From assembly GCA_041687075.1 (NCBI GenBank), contig JAWLCO010000007.1:6510-70509 (forward strand): DNA of 64,000 bases, given 5' to 3'. This document shows positions 54,422 through 63,464 of this stretch, in pieces. This DNA comes from ZC4RG25 sp041687075. GTDB lineage: Bacteria; Pseudomonadota; Alphaproteobacteria; Rhizobiales; Hyphomicrobiaceae. Both the position numbers and the translations under genes were made by a program. The stretch's first letter is position 1; each line of letters begins with the position of its first letter. The notes below the pieces were generated by a model. That model searched no databases and was not told where the DNA came from. It saw nothing but the letters and a program-made list of their open reading frames with translations.

Positions 54422-55474
54422 ATGAAACTGGTGTTTGTCTATTGGGGGTATGAGAACGCCGGTAGCATGCTGGATCTCAAAGGCTATGCGCGCGCCGCTC
54501 GCGCCATGGGGCATGAGGTCAAGATCTACGGGCCACCCAATACGGCGTTCGGACTCGACTATTCCCAGAACCTTGATGGTGCCGACGCCATCATTTTCGT
54601 TTTCGAGTGGACCACATGGCTTCAATTCGGTGACAGGCTGGATTGGGCCAGGTTACTTGGCGCCGTGCCGAGGGAGCGCCGCATCGTCATCGACTGCGAC
54701 GGCGCTTACAACGACCCGATCGAATTCGCAGGCGATTACAATCATCGCACGGCAGAATCGGGTCGTGAATGGATCGAAGTCTGCGATAGCCTCGCCGACA
54801 AGATCTTCCAGCCGACCTTGCGCCCGCGGCGGCCGAACGTCCGCAGCTTTCTGTTTCACATTTATGATCCGACCTGGGAATCCCCGCTGGACTTTTCCAA
54901 CAAGGAGTTCAGCATGATCTATGTCGGTCATACCAAGTTCCGCTGGCACGGCATGTCACGCGTTCTGCAGGCCCTGGAGCCTATACGCGACGAGGTTGGG
55001 CGCGTTGCCCTTGTCGGCGAAGGCTGGGATGCCCCTCTGGAGTGGACCAGCTGGCTTGAAATCAAAGACAATTACTACGTCGATCGGGACTATCTCCAGA
55101 AGCTCAGGATCGAGGCCTGCCCCCCAGTCCCCTATCGCGATGTCCCCGCCACGATGCGCCGCGCGGTTTTCAATCCGGTGGTTTACCGTCCGTTGTTCGA
55201 GTATCTCGGAATGGTGACGTGCCGAACCTTCGAGACCCCAGCTGCGGGGACGATCCCGCTCTTCGTGCTCGATCGCGATTACGTTCGCGAGATCTATGGA
55301 GAGGACGCTGCAGAGCTCGTTCTTGGGGGCGAAAAATCACACGAAAAGATCCTGGATGTGCTGGCGCGTCCCGAGCATTACGCCGAAATCGTCCAAGGAA
55401 TCCGGAATGAGTTCGGCCGCCTCCACAGCCCCGAAGCGAGACTCCGTCAGTTGATCGGATTTATCGAGGAATGA
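54422..55474 (+). CDS. CgeB-like putative glycosyltransferase, paralog 3
   Basis: A 350-residue third member of the tandem set. Motifs are DCDGAYNDP (about 92-100), FHIYDPTWE (about 144-152), YVGHTKFRW (about 165-173) and ETPAAGTIPLFVLDRDYVREIYG in two parts near the C-terminus. It keeps the acidic DxDG-like site. It overlaps the downstream hydrolase gene by four bases. The conserved IP(L/V) and IYG blocks near the C-terminus probably belong to the nucleotide-sugar site, by analogy with GT-B enzymes. Confidence 0.72.
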   Translation: MKLVFVYWGYENAGSMLDLKGYARAARAMGHEVKIYGPPNTAFGLDYSQNLDGADAIIFVFEWTTWLQFGDRLDWARLLGAVPRERRIVIDCDGAYNDPIEFAGDYNHRTAESGREWIEVCDSLADKIFQPTLRPRRPNVRSFLFHIYDPTWESPLDFSNKEFSMIYVGHTKFRWHGMSRVLQALEPIRDEVGRVALVGEGWDAPLEWTSWLEIKDNYYVDRDYLQKLRIEACPPVPYRDVPATMRRAVFNPVVYRPLFEYLGMVTCRTFETPAAGTIPLFVLDRDYVREIYGEDAAELVLGGEKSHEKILDVLARPEHYAEIVQGIRNEFGRLHSPEARLRQLIGFIEE

Positions 55475-56835
55475 GTGATTGGGCGCGGGATCAGCCGCTG
55501 ACGACGATTTCCGGTGGTGGCCCCGGCCGGCGGCGCATGCAACTGCGCTACGGGTTCAATGAAGTCTACGGCTGGTGGCATCTCTCGCAGGGTGACGGCC
55601 GCGAAGAGATCCGCCGTCGTCTGAGGCTCATGGGCACGCAAGTCATCCGGCTGTTCGTTTTCGACCAGCCTGTGCCGGATCCGGTCGCTGATTGGACCTC
55701 CTTCGCCGCAACCCTGCAGGCCGTACTGGATGCCGGCGCCCGGCCCATGGTGACCTTCGCGAAGTTTCATCCGCCGTTCGACGATCCGATAGGGATCAAG
55801 ACGTTTGTTGCCAGATCCACCGAAGTGGTATGGAGCTGCCTGGAGCATTGGGGCGGAGAAACCGTCAAGGACTGGTATTGGTGTGTCTGGAATGAGCCGA
55901 ACAATCTGATCATCGGCGGCGATATTCCATTTGAGCAGTACCGGCGCGTTTACGAAGAGCTCGCCGCAGCCATTCTTGACCTGCTGGAGCCGCACTTGGG
56001 TGGCCAGAAGGCCCGCATTGGCGGACCGGCGATCGATGGCACGCATCGTGCCTATTGGATGGACTGGATCGCGCGGCTCGTCACGGAAATCGACGACAAG
56101 TATGTTGGCTTCGTCTCGTGGCACCAGTATGGGGACTGGCGCCCGGCCGTGCCCAGTGCGAGTCTCGACCTCGAAATGTGGGGGGCACCGGACCCGCCAC
56201 ATGGTGCTGCATTCGAGGCCCTGCTGATGGCGCAGACGCCGAGCTATGAATCCCGGGCCCGCGGTGTTGCGCGCCTGTTGAACGGCCGGGATATCCTCAA
56301 TTTCTGTGGTGAGCTGAATACCATCGCACACCATGAAAACTATTACACGCTCGGTCTCAATCAAAATGTGTTCGGGGCAGCCTATTATGCGTCTGCTCTC
56401 ATCCACCTTCTGCGCGGCGGGGCCGAGCTGGAAATGCGCTGGACGGCGGTGGCTCATGACGAAGCTTACGGACTGATGACCAGAACGGGCGAGCTCATGG
56501 CCGCAGGCCTCGGCAAACAGCTCTTTGCGCAGCATGTGCGCTACGGGGATTGGGTGCGGTTCCCTCAGCAGTGCCCGGAACATCCGGAAATCGATTCAGT
56601 TATTGCGTGGGATGACGGCGGCCGGATGAGCGGTGTCTTCGTCAATACGTCTCCTGGCCATGTCCGCTTGCGGGTTTCCGATTGGGACGAGGGGCTCGGA
56701 GCTTGTGGAACGCTCTTGAAGCTGGATACTGGCGCCGGGGCTCGCGTCCAACGCGCGCCTTTCGACGGGCACATCCAGTTCAACGGATACGGCATCGCCG
56801 TGGTGACCAACGCGACGGATGCGGTGGTCGATTGA
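55471..56835 (+). CDS. GH39-like glycoside hydrolase
   Basis: A 454-residue TIM-barrel hydrolase of clan GH-A, closest in look to GH39 (beta-xylosidase/iduronidase). The acid/base glutamate is Glu142 in WNEPN, and the nucleophile is probably Glu281 in FCGELN. A C-terminal beta domain (about 375-454) follows the barrel. There is no signal peptide, so it appears cytoplasmic or is exported in another way. It is translationally coupled to paralog 3 by ATGA. With a UDP-xylose synthase nearby, a xylose-containing glycan is a reasonable guess. Confidence 0.82.
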   Translation: MSDWARDQPLTTISGGGPGRRRMQLRYGFNEVYGWWHLSQGDGREEIRRRLRLMGTQVIRLFVFDQPVPDPVADWTSFAATLQAVLDAGARPMVTFAKFHPPFDDPIGIKTFVARSTEVVWSCLEHWGGETVKDWYWCVWNEPNNLIIGGDIPFEQYRRVYEELAAAILDLLEPHLGGQKARIGGPAIDGTHRAYWMDWIARLVTEIDDKYVGFVSWHQYGDWRPAVPSASLDLEMWGAPDPPHGAAFEALLMAQTPSYESRARGVARLLNGRDILNFCGELNTIAHHENYYTLGLNQNVFGAAYYASALIHLLRGGAELEMRWTAVAHDEAYGLMTRTGELMAAGLGKQLFAQHVRYGDWVRFPQQCPEHPEIDSVIAWDDGGRMSGVFVNTSPGHVRLRVSDWDEGLGACGTLLKLDTGAGARVQRAPFDGHIQFNGYGIAVVTNATDAVVD

Positions 56836-56926
56836 CTCTCTTACCGGGTAAAAAGATCAGATCGGCTGTTCCGCGCGATCAATCGCGAGGCGTTTGGATC
56901 TGACGAGATGGGGATCAGGAGGCGCA

Positions 56927-57487
56927 ATGGATAAGGCATTCGGTTGGATCGGGGAGATCTTTCAGACGCTGCTGCGGCTTATTCCCTGGCTGGTCATCGT
57001 CCCGGCGACGCACGGCGGCGTGGCATTCGTGCATGGGCACCGGATCAAGGAGTGGAAGCCCGGGCTGCACCTGTACTGGCCAGTGGTGACGACCTACAAG
57101 CTGATTGCAACCGTGCGCCAGACCCAGATGATCAAGTCCAAGGTCGTCATGACCAAGGATCTGCAGACCGTGATCGTCGGCGCCCTTGTGACGTATTACA
57201 TCGACGAAGTGGTGCACGCGCTGGCGAAAGTCGCCGACCTTCCGTCGGACATCATGGAACGATCCATGGAAGCGATCCTCGCCGAGGTTGGCGAGAACAC
57301 GTTGGAGGACATTCAGCGCGATCGCGTGGCATTCAATAGAGCCTTGACCGAACGGGTCGGCCAGGCGCTGAACGGCTACGGTGTTCAGATCCTGCAAGCG
57401 CAGCTCACCGAATTTGCTCCCTGCCGTGCCTTTGCCATCAATGGCCACGCGGCAGTTGGCCAGTACTCGCTATGGACGGGGTTCTGA
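56927..57487 (+). CDS. Short SPFH/band-7 membrane protein
   Basis: A 186-residue protein with one N-terminal hydrophobic segment (about 8-28) and a band-7/stomatin-like domain: HGHRIKEWKPGLHLYWPV, KVVMTKDLQTVIVGALVTYYI and a helical repeat region. The usual C-terminal coiled coil and oligomerisation part of stomatins is missing; it stops soon after LTEFAPCRAFAINGH, about 100 residues shorter than common members. A perfect AGGAGG precedes the ATG. It is a lone gene after the glycan operon, and its function is unknown. Confidence 0.82.
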   Translation: MDKAFGWIGEIFQTLLRLIPWLVIVPATHGGVAFVHGHRIKEWKPGLHLYWPVVTTYKLIATVRQTQMIKSKVVMTKDLQTVIVGALVTYYIDEVVHALAKVADLPSDIMERSMEAILAEVGENTLEDIQRDRVAFNRALTERVGQALNGYGVQILQAQLTEFAPCRAFAINGHAAVGQYSLWTGF

Positions 57488-57540
57488 CTATCCACCTCTC
57501 CCGTGGGACCGGGCGAAAATCCCACAGCCCATGGGGGACA

Positions 57541-59739
57541 TCAGGGCTTCAGGAATTGCCGAAGCAGGTCGCGCGCTTTCGGCTTTTTTCTGTCGCTGTC
57601 GCCGTCGTCTCCACCGAGCAGGCTGTCCAGGGCCTCTTCCAGATTTTTGCCCTTGAGCTGTTTTCCGATTTCCTTGACGGCCTCGACCACATCGCCGGGG
57701 TTCTTCAGGACGGCGTCGAGATCAGCGGCATACGTGGGGTGATCCCAGGAACCGGTGATCCGGATCGGCACCTCGAGGCCGGCTGGCGATTCATCGCCGC
57801 TTCGCCGGGTGGTTACCAGCATCGGGCGAATGGTGTAGTCGAGTGTGCGGTGCGGGAGGTCGGCCGTTCCTGAGCCGGTCACATCCACGAGCTCGCTATC
57901 CAGCTGCAGATCCCGGTTGGTCGCAATTCCATCCTGGATGGAGAACGAAGCGGTCAGCGCGCTGAACCTCGTCCGGTCTGCTGCATTGCGTTCGAGCCGG
58001 GGAATGCGGCCCTGCTGCAGCGAATCGATGATGCCGGGAATGTCGACTCCGACCAGCGCGCCGTCGCGGAACGCGAATTCCGCCTTCCCGTCGAGCGTCT
58101 CGACGATCTCCCGCTCGGTGCGGCCGTCACCGGTGATGGTGAGGGTGATCTCGCCCTTGCCGTCGACCCAGTCGAATTCAGCCGCGTCTCTCAGCAGGTC
58201 GAATGTGGAGACGTTCTCAACCTGCAGCTCTGCTTTAAGGGCGGCTGCCGAACCGGATGTATCAAGCCGAACCGTTCCGCGCCCTGCCCCGCCATAAAGC
58301 TGCATCTCATCGATGCTCACATCGATGCTACGGTCGGCAAGCGTCGCGGTGATCCGTGTGACGCCGGCCTCCACGTCTCTGTAGATAAGCCGGTCGATCA
58401 GCAGCTTCACGTCCGCATCGACGATGTCGAGCTTGTTCAGCTCGAACGGAACATCGCTCCAGCCGTGGCGGGCAATGAAGCCGCGGACCTGCGGCTTGTC
58501 GGTCTGCGTGCCTCGCAGCAGGTCGTCGATACTGCGAGGCTCACCCTGGTCGCCGGTCGTGGCCCGGCCGTCGCCCGCATCGCTTGCGGGTTTGCCCGTT
58601 GGAGTGATCCAGTAGCCGAGATCGAGCTGGCTGACTTGCAGATCGGCGCTCAGGCGTGGGCGGATGCCGGATCTGGTTTCGAGGACCGCAAGCCCTTTGA
58701 TCGTGGTACTGCCGATTTGCGCATCGGCCTCGGTGAGCGAGACCGAAGCCGGGGTGGTTTCCAGTTTGCCTGACAGCGCAACCGGTCCGTCTTCCGCTCC
58801 TTCGAGCACCGAGGCGTCGAACCAGGAAGCGAGTGCCTGAAGTGATCCAGACTGAACTGTCAGCGTGCCGGCAAGCCGGGTGGCGGGTGAGAGCGCAATC
58901 GTGCCTTCGTAGTTCGCCTCGAGCGGCTGGCCGATCAGGTGTAGGGCAAGCTCAGATGGCGAACCGTCCAGCAGTGTCGAGATCGAATTCAGACTGCCAC
59001 GGAATTCGAGCTGCTGATCCCGAAGCGTAAGATCGCCCGTCGCCTCGAGCCGGCTATCCAGTGACGAGACGCCGATCTCGAGATCCAGGCTGCTGATCTC
59101 CTCCTCAATCTCCCGCTTCTCGTTGACATAGGTGACCGTGCCGTCCTCGATCAGGACATTCGCAACTGGCAGCTTTCTCAGGTCGGCAGCGAGGTCGGAT
59201 CCCTTGGCGCCGCCACCCGCTCCTCTTTGCGTGCCGGCCTTTCTGTTCGGCCGGTCGAAGGTCCAGCTCCGGCGGCCGTCGGCGTCGACGCGGAGATTGA
59301 GCGCGGGGCGCTTCAGCACAAGTCGCTCGACTAGCAGCTCACCCCTGATCAGCGACCAGAACGGGATGCGGACATCGATCTCGGCGACGCGGGCCATCGG
59401 CTCGCCGGCCATCTCCGGAGGCGAGGACAGCGAGACGTCATGCAGTCTGACGCCGAGGCCGTTCAAGACGCTGAGGGAGCTTCCGCCGGCCACCGAGAGA
59501 TCGCGACCTGTGCGTTGCCGGACCTCCTGCACGACCCGATCGCGAATGAGATCCGTCGGCGTGGCAATGAAGAGAAACGTGGCGCTGGCGACGGCAAGCG
59601 CAGCTATGCTCACCGCAGCCCAAAGCAGGGCCGCGTGAAGCGGTGTCGAACGCCGCGCTTGCCGGGGCCTGCGCGAGACCCGGGCCGCTGACGGGTGCCG
59701 CTGGCCAGGTCCGGAGTGTGGTGGCCGAGATCGTGGCAT
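57541..59739 (-). CDS. AsmA family envelope protein
   Basis: A 732-residue protein with a Pro/Arg-rich cytoplasmic start, one N-terminal membrane anchor (about 33-55) and a long periplasmic AsmA-type beta-rich body. The C-terminal AsmA_2-like part includes RFSALTASFSIQDGIATNRD and the following LDSELVDVTGSGTADL. AsmA-like proteins act in outer-membrane lipid transport or assembly. The ATG at 59739 is preferred over a GTG 18 codons upstream, since the added part is not conserved-looking. It converges on the band-7 gene. Confidence 0.88.
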   Translation of the reverse strand: MPRSRPPHSGPGQRHPSAARVSRRPRQARRSTPLHAALLWAAVSIAALAVASATFLFIATPTDLIRDRVVQEVRQRTGRDLSVAGGSSLSVLNGLGVRLHDVSLSSPPEMAGEPMARVAEIDVRIPFWSLIRGELLVERLVLKRPALNLRVDADGRRSWTFDRPNRKAGTQRGAGGGAKGSDLAADLRKLPVANVLIEDGTVTYVNEKREIEEEISSLDLEIGVSSLDSRLEATGDLTLRDQQLEFRGSLNSISTLLDGSPSELALHLIGQPLEANYEGTIALSPATRLAGTLTVQSGSLQALASWFDASVLEGAEDGPVALSGKLETTPASVSLTEADAQIGSTTIKGLAVLETRSGIRPRLSADLQVSQLDLGYWITPTGKPASDAGDGRATTGDQGEPRSIDDLLRGTQTDKPQVRGFIARHGWSDVPFELNKLDIVDADVKLLIDRLIYRDVEAGVTRITATLADRSIDVSIDEMQLYGGAGRGTVRLDTSGSAAALKAELQVENVSTFDLLRDAAEFDWVDGKGEITLTITGDGRTEREIVETLDGKAEFAFRDGALVGVDIPGIIDSLQQGRIPRLERNAADRTRFSALTASFSIQDGIATNRDLQLDSELVDVTGSGTADLPHRTLDYTIRPMLVTTRRSGDESPAGLEVPIRITGSWDHPTYAADLDAVLKNPGDVVEAVKEIGKQLKGKNLEEALDSLLGGDDGDSDRKKPKARDLLRQFLKP

Positions 59740-59879
59740 TGCGTGAGCTTCAGCCTCTTTGTGCACGATCGCCAATCGGCATAGCTTTCGCACGCAATTG
59801 TGTCATCACCGAATGAAGGTTATCGACTGCTATCCCCGGGGCTGGTCTGCCCCGGAGGATGCGAGGAGATATTTCCGGA

Positions 59880-61004
59880 ATGCAGGACAAGCCGCAGGGC
59901 GCAGCCGCCAGAAGCGGTATTGCGCAGCTCTGGCCCACGCGCGCGGGCAACGCGTGGGCTTATGCACTGCGGATCGGGTTGGGGTATCTGGTGGGTGGCA
60001 TCGGTGCGCTCATATTCCTGATGCTCGCGCTGCCATTGCCCTGGTTTCTTGGCGCACTGACGTTCTGTCTCATCACGTCTGTTCTCGGTGCGCCGCTCGA
60101 ACGGCCGCGGATGATGTCGGTGCCGGTCCGCATGGTGCTCGGCGTTGCCATTGGTGCGGCGTTCTCCCCTGCCCTGCTGGGAATGCTTGGCGGCATGGCC
60201 GGAAGCCTGCTGCTGCTCGTGCCGTTCATGCTCCTCATCATGGCGGCCGGGATGGCGTTCTTCTCGCGTCTTGCCGGATTTGACAGGTCAACCGCCTTCT
60301 TCTGTGCGGTGCCGGGCGGCTTGACGGACATGGTCACCATGGCGGCAGACGCGGGGGCAAACGCACGCGCCGTCACTCTGGTGCAGGCGACCCGCATTCT
60401 GATGATCGTAGCGCTTCTGCCGTTCTGGCTTCAGGTGAGCGGACATCAGGGTATCGGCGGAGCCACGGCTCCCGGGGGTCACCTGACGGATTTTTCTGTC
60501 GTGGACGCAGTTATTCTCGTGGGGCTCGGCTGGGTGGGGTGGCTGCTGGCGCGGAGAGTCGGGCTCGCAGGGGCACCTCTGGTCGGTCCCATGATTCTGA
60601 GCGGCATAGCCCACGCTAGTGGACTGACGTCTGCGAAAGTCCCGGTCGAGGTCATGGTCTTTGCGCAGGTGACACTTGGCATCATGCTTGGCGCCCAGTT
60701 TCGTGGAGTCACCTGGAAAGAGTTTTCAACCACGATGGTGTGGGGAATTGCTTTCTCGTTGATCCTGGTGGTGCTGACGGGGCTCGTCGCCGTGGGCGTT
60801 TCGCGACTGACCGGGTTCGACAGCACCAGCGTGCTGCTCGCATACGCGCCCGGCGGTCAGACGGAACTCAACCTGCTCGCCTATATCCTCGGGCTCGATG
60901 TCGCCTATACGGCGCTCCACCACCTGGTGCGGCTTGCGATTGTCATTCTGGGTGCGCAGCTCGTCTTCGCAGCCAACAGAGACTGGCGTGAACGCCTTCC
61001 GTGA
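59880..61004 (+). CDS. AbrB-family membrane protein (duplicated AbrB domain)
   Basis: A 374-residue inner-membrane protein with about 10 hydrophobic segments in two AbrB duplication repeats, each with a PGG-type loop (FFCAVPGGLTDMVTMAADAGA and LLAYAPGGQTELNLLAY). Such proteins are often misnamed ammonia monooxygenase or AbrB regulators; the transport substrate is unknown. The ATG at 59880 has GAGGAG upstream at a slightly long spacing; an ATG at 59859 lies directly against a GGAGG and is less likely. Confidence 0.85.
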   Translation: MQDKPQGAAARSGIAQLWPTRAGNAWAYALRIGLGYLVGGIGALIFLMLALPLPWFLGALTFCLITSVLGAPLERPRMMSVPVRMVLGVAIGAAFSPALLGMLGGMAGSLLLLVPFMLLIMAAGMAFFSRLAGFDRSTAFFCAVPGGLTDMVTMAADAGANARAVTLVQATRILMIVALLPFWLQVSGHQGIGGATAPGGHLTDFSVVDAVILVGLGWVGWLLARRVGLAGAPLVGPMILSGIAHASGLTSAKVPVEVMVFAQVTLGIMLGAQFRGVTWKEFSTTMVWGIAFSLILVVLTGLVAVGVSRLTGFDSTSVLLAYAPGGQTELNLLAYILGLDVAYTALHHLVRLAIVILGAQLVFAANRDWRERLP

Positions 61005-61057
61005 GATCATGCACCGGCGCTGCTCAGTGCTGAATTGCGGTCTTCGGAGCCTGCTCG

Positions 61058-61558
61058 TCAGTCGTCGTCCTCATGCTTGTCCTTGGCGACGGACGAGACC
61101 TGGCGGGCAATGTAGAACTGCTCGCCCATCAGCTCGATCAGGTCGAACTGCTCCTCGATGAAGTCGATGTGCTCTTCCTCATCCTTCAGGATCGCGACAA
61201 ACAGCTCGAATGTGCCGCTGTCGCCCGCCGCCTGGCACTCCCGGGAGGCCTTGTCGTAATATGCCCGGGCGTCGAGCTCCATCTTGTGCTGCGTTTCGAA
61301 GATCTGACGGACGTTCTCGGGCTTCGTGACCTCGTCGAGGTCGCGCACGTTCGGATCGCCTTCGAGGAACATCATGCGCTCGATGAACCGGCTGGCGTGC
61401 CCGCGCTCTTCGTCGATCTCCTCGAACATGCGGTCCGCGAGCCGATCGATGCCCCAATGCGAGAGCTGATGGGCCTGCAGGAGATACTGGTTGACGGTGG
61501 TCAGCTCCATCGTGATCGCCCGCTGAAGATGCTTGAGCGAGACCTCGGGACCTTTCAT
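61058..61558 (-). CDS. bfr: Bacterioferritin-like ferritin lacking heme Met52
   Basis: A 166-residue ferritin of the Bfr group that stores iron as a ferric mineral. The di-iron ferroxidase ligands are all present with standard numbering: Glu18, Glu51, His54, Glu94, Glu127 and His130. The heme-ligating Met52 is replaced by Arg52 (EERGH), as in the heme-free FtnA-type partners. The C-terminus has an Asp/Lys-rich extension. The ATG at 61558 follows AGGAGA. It converges on the AbrB-type gene and lies near mbfA, so this is an iron-handling corner of the chromosome. Confidence 0.93.
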   Translation of the reverse strand: MKGPEVSLKHLQRAITMELTTVNQYLLQAHQLSHWGIDRLADRMFEEIDEERGHASRFIERMMFLEGDPNVRDLDEVTKPENVRQIFETQHKMELDARAYYDKASRECQAAGDSGTFELFVAILKDEEEHIDFIEEQFDLIELMGEQFYIARQVSSVAKDKHEDDD

Positions 61559-61746
61559 CGGCGCATTCTCCTGAAGGGGTGAGGTTGGCTGACGCGCGCA
61601 GGTCCGCGCGAAACGTGCAACGTCGACCGACGCGGAACGCATGCCGAGCCGATGCGGTTCCCCGAACCAGGAGAGAGCTCGTGTGCCGGTGAGCTGCAAA
61701 GATGCCCAAGGATCGCAACGGGCAGTCGGCGGCCTTCGCCGCGAGG

Positions 61747-62301
61747 TCAGTTGCCGCCGGATGTGTTCCCGAGGTCTTTGGGGTCGAGGTCAGGCGAGGC
61801 GGTGAGCTTCGCAATCAACGCATCTATTTCAGGCTGACCCATTCCCGCGACCCGCCGCTCCAGCAGTGACATAAGGTAAGCGCGTGAGGCGACCAGGACC
61901 TTCTGGCTGAGCTCTTCCGGCGTGCGTTCGAAGCTGAACCGGCTGGCATCCTCCTGTAGCCCGGGAGGCGCCGACCGGCCCGGATTGCGCGTCATGCGCG
62001 GCTCGGTATCCCGCGCCGCCATGGGCGAGGGCAGCCCTGCCGCAACATCTCCGCCACTGACGAGAATATCGACAGGGAGGTTCAGCACTTCCGCCATTTT
62101 GGCGAGCATGGCCACGCTGGGCTCCACCTCGCCCCGCTCCCAGCGGGTGTAGCGGTTCTCGTCGATCTCCAGCGCCTGCGCAAAGGCGCGCGCCGTCCGG
62201 AAGCCGCGCAGCACCCGAAGCTGCTTCAGCCGAATGGCAAACGCAGTCGAGCCCTGGCGATCCAACGACTGCTTGCGACCGCTTTCCGCCTTCTCATCCA
62301 T
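61747..62301 (-). CDS. XRE family transcriptional regulator
   Basis: A 184-residue regulator with one helix-turn-helix of the Cro/CI type (about 19-75, with LRVLRGFRTARAFAQAL and NRYTRWERGE). The C-terminal 100 residues are not recognised and appear partly disordered, then helical. The ATG at 62301 starts the conserved part. A TACA-TTTT-TGTA palindrome at 62379-62390 upstream may be its own operator. The gene lies between mbfA and bfr, but a role in iron control is only suggested by position. Confidence 0.85.
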   Translation of the reverse strand: MDEKAESGRKQSLDRQGSTAFAIRLKQLRVLRGFRTARAFAQALEIDENRYTRWERGEVEPSVAMLAKMAEVLNLPVDILVSGGDVAAGLPSPMAARDTEPRMTRNPGRSAPPGLQEDASRFSFERTPEELSQKVLVASRAYLMSLLERRVAGMGQPEIDALIAKLTASPDLDPKDLGNTSGGN

Positions 62302-62378
62302 GATGCGAGAGTCGCGGAATCGACTGCAGAAATCACGGGAAATTATTAAAGACAATTAACGGGAAAGGTAGGCGAACA

Positions 62379-62390
62379 TACATTTTTGTA
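62379..62390. promoter_or_regulatory. Palindrome TACATTTTTGTA before XRE gene
   Basis: A 4-4-4 palindrome 78 bases before the XRE start in an A/T-rich promoter-like stretch. It may be the regulator's operator; the evidence is only its symmetry and place. Confidence 0.3.
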
Positions 62391-62397
62391 GAATTTT

Positions 62398-62417
62398 GGG
62401 CGGGAGTGCACCCGCCC
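62398..62417. terminator. GC hairpin after mbfA
   Basis: GGGCGGG (62398-62404) and CCCGCCC (62411-62417) pair across six bases, 40 bases beyond the mbfA stop. On the mbfA strand the stem is followed by AAAATTC, not a T-run, so it is an atypical terminator at best. Confidence 0.4.
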
Positions 62418-62456
62418 GTTCTCACCAAAGAGGCGACGTTCGAGTGCTGATCTCGC

Positions 62457-63413
62457 CTAGGCACTGCCGATGAGTATGCCCGCCGCGAAAACGATGAGCC
62501 CGCCGAGGACCACCTCGAATGCCGCCTGCAGGAACTTCGTGTCCATGTAGCGGGCCCTTATCCAGGCAATGGCCCAGAGCTCGACGAGCACCACGGCGAT
62601 GGCCAGCGTCGTAGCCGTCCAGAAGTCCTGGATGAGGTAAGGGAGCGTATGTCCGACGCCGCCGAGCGTGGTCATGATGCCGGTGATGGTTCCGCGGATC
62701 CAGGGCCGTCCGCGGCCCGTCATGGAGCCATCGTCCGAAAGTGCTTCGGCAAAGCCCATCGAGATGCCGGCGCCGACCGAGGCGGCCATGCCGACCAGGA
62801 AAGTTTCCCACGTGTTCTGGGTCGCGAAGGCGGCTGCAAAGAGGGGCGCCAGCGTGGAGACGGAGCCGTCCATCAGCCCCGCGAGCCCGGGCTGGACCAC
62901 CTGCAGCACGAACATGCGCCGTTGCGCCTCGGCCTCCTCCGCCCTGGCGTCGGCCGTCAGATGGGTTTCGCCGAGTTGCTGGGCGAGGGAGATGTGGTCC
63001 CGCTCGGCCGCGGCGAGGTCACCGAGCAGCTTGCGCATGGACGCATCCGAGGTCCGTTCCAGCGCTTTTTCATAGAAGCGCCGCGTCTCGTACTCGATTG
63101 CTTCGGCCTGGGCACGCACCTTGTCGAGCCCCAGCGGCCTGACGAGCCAGATCGGCTGATGCCTGATGAAACCCTTCACATCCTGGCTGCGGATGAGGGG
63201 GATGTGCTCGCCGAACCTCTCGCGGAACAGATCGATGAGCCAGCGGCGGTGGAGATCCTCTTCTTCGGCCATCTCCTTGAACACCCTGGCTGACGCCGGG
63301 AAGTTGTCTGCCAGCGCATGGGCGTACTCGTCGTAAATGCGCCCGTGCTCCTCCTCGAGCGAAATGGCGAGGGCGAGGATTTCCTTTTCACTCAGCTCGG
63401 CGAACGTTCTCAA
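62457..63413 (-). CDS. mbfA: Membrane-bound ferritin MbfA, iron exporter
   Basis: A 318-residue protein with a cytoplasmic rubrerythrin/ferritin-like domain (about 1-160, with EEEDLH and ERDH metal motifs) joined to a VIT1/CCC1-type membrane domain (about 180-318). MbfA exports iron and protects against peroxide in rhizobia and Agrobacterium. The start is placed at a TTG at 63413 because GAGGAGG (63419-63425) stands five bases before it and family members begin with similar sequence; a further upstream ATG at 63470 would overlap the promoter box. An Irr-like box lies upstream. It is divergent from hrpB. Confidence 0.93.
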   Translation of the reverse strand: MRTFAELSEKEILALAISLEEEHGRIYDEYAHALADNFPASARVFKEMAEEEDLHRRWLIDLFRERFGEHIPLIRSQDVKGFIRHQPIWLVRPLGLDKVRAQAEAIEYETRRFYEKALERTSDASMRKLLGDLAAAERDHISLAQQLGETHLTADARAEEAEAQRRMFVLQVVQPGLAGLMDGSVSTLAPLFAAAFATQNTWETFLVGMAASVGAGISMGFAEALSDDGSMTGRGRPWIRGTITGIMTTLGGVGHTLPYLIQDFWTATTLAIAVVLVELWAIAWIRARYMDTKFLQAAFEVVLGGLIVFAAGILIGSA

Positions 63414-63447
63414 GCGGACCTCCTCGCGGATGAAGCGGCAACTCAAA

Positions 63448-63464
63448 ATTAGAATGATTCCAAA
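63448..63464 (-). promoter_or_regulatory. Irr-type iron control element before mbfA
   Basis: On the mbfA strand TTTGGAATCATTCTAAT matches the remembered Irr consensus TTTAGAA-N3-TTCTAAA at 12 of 14 defined bases. It ends 35 bases before the TTG start. In rhizobia Irr represses mbfA under low iron through such boxes. Confidence 0.7.
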
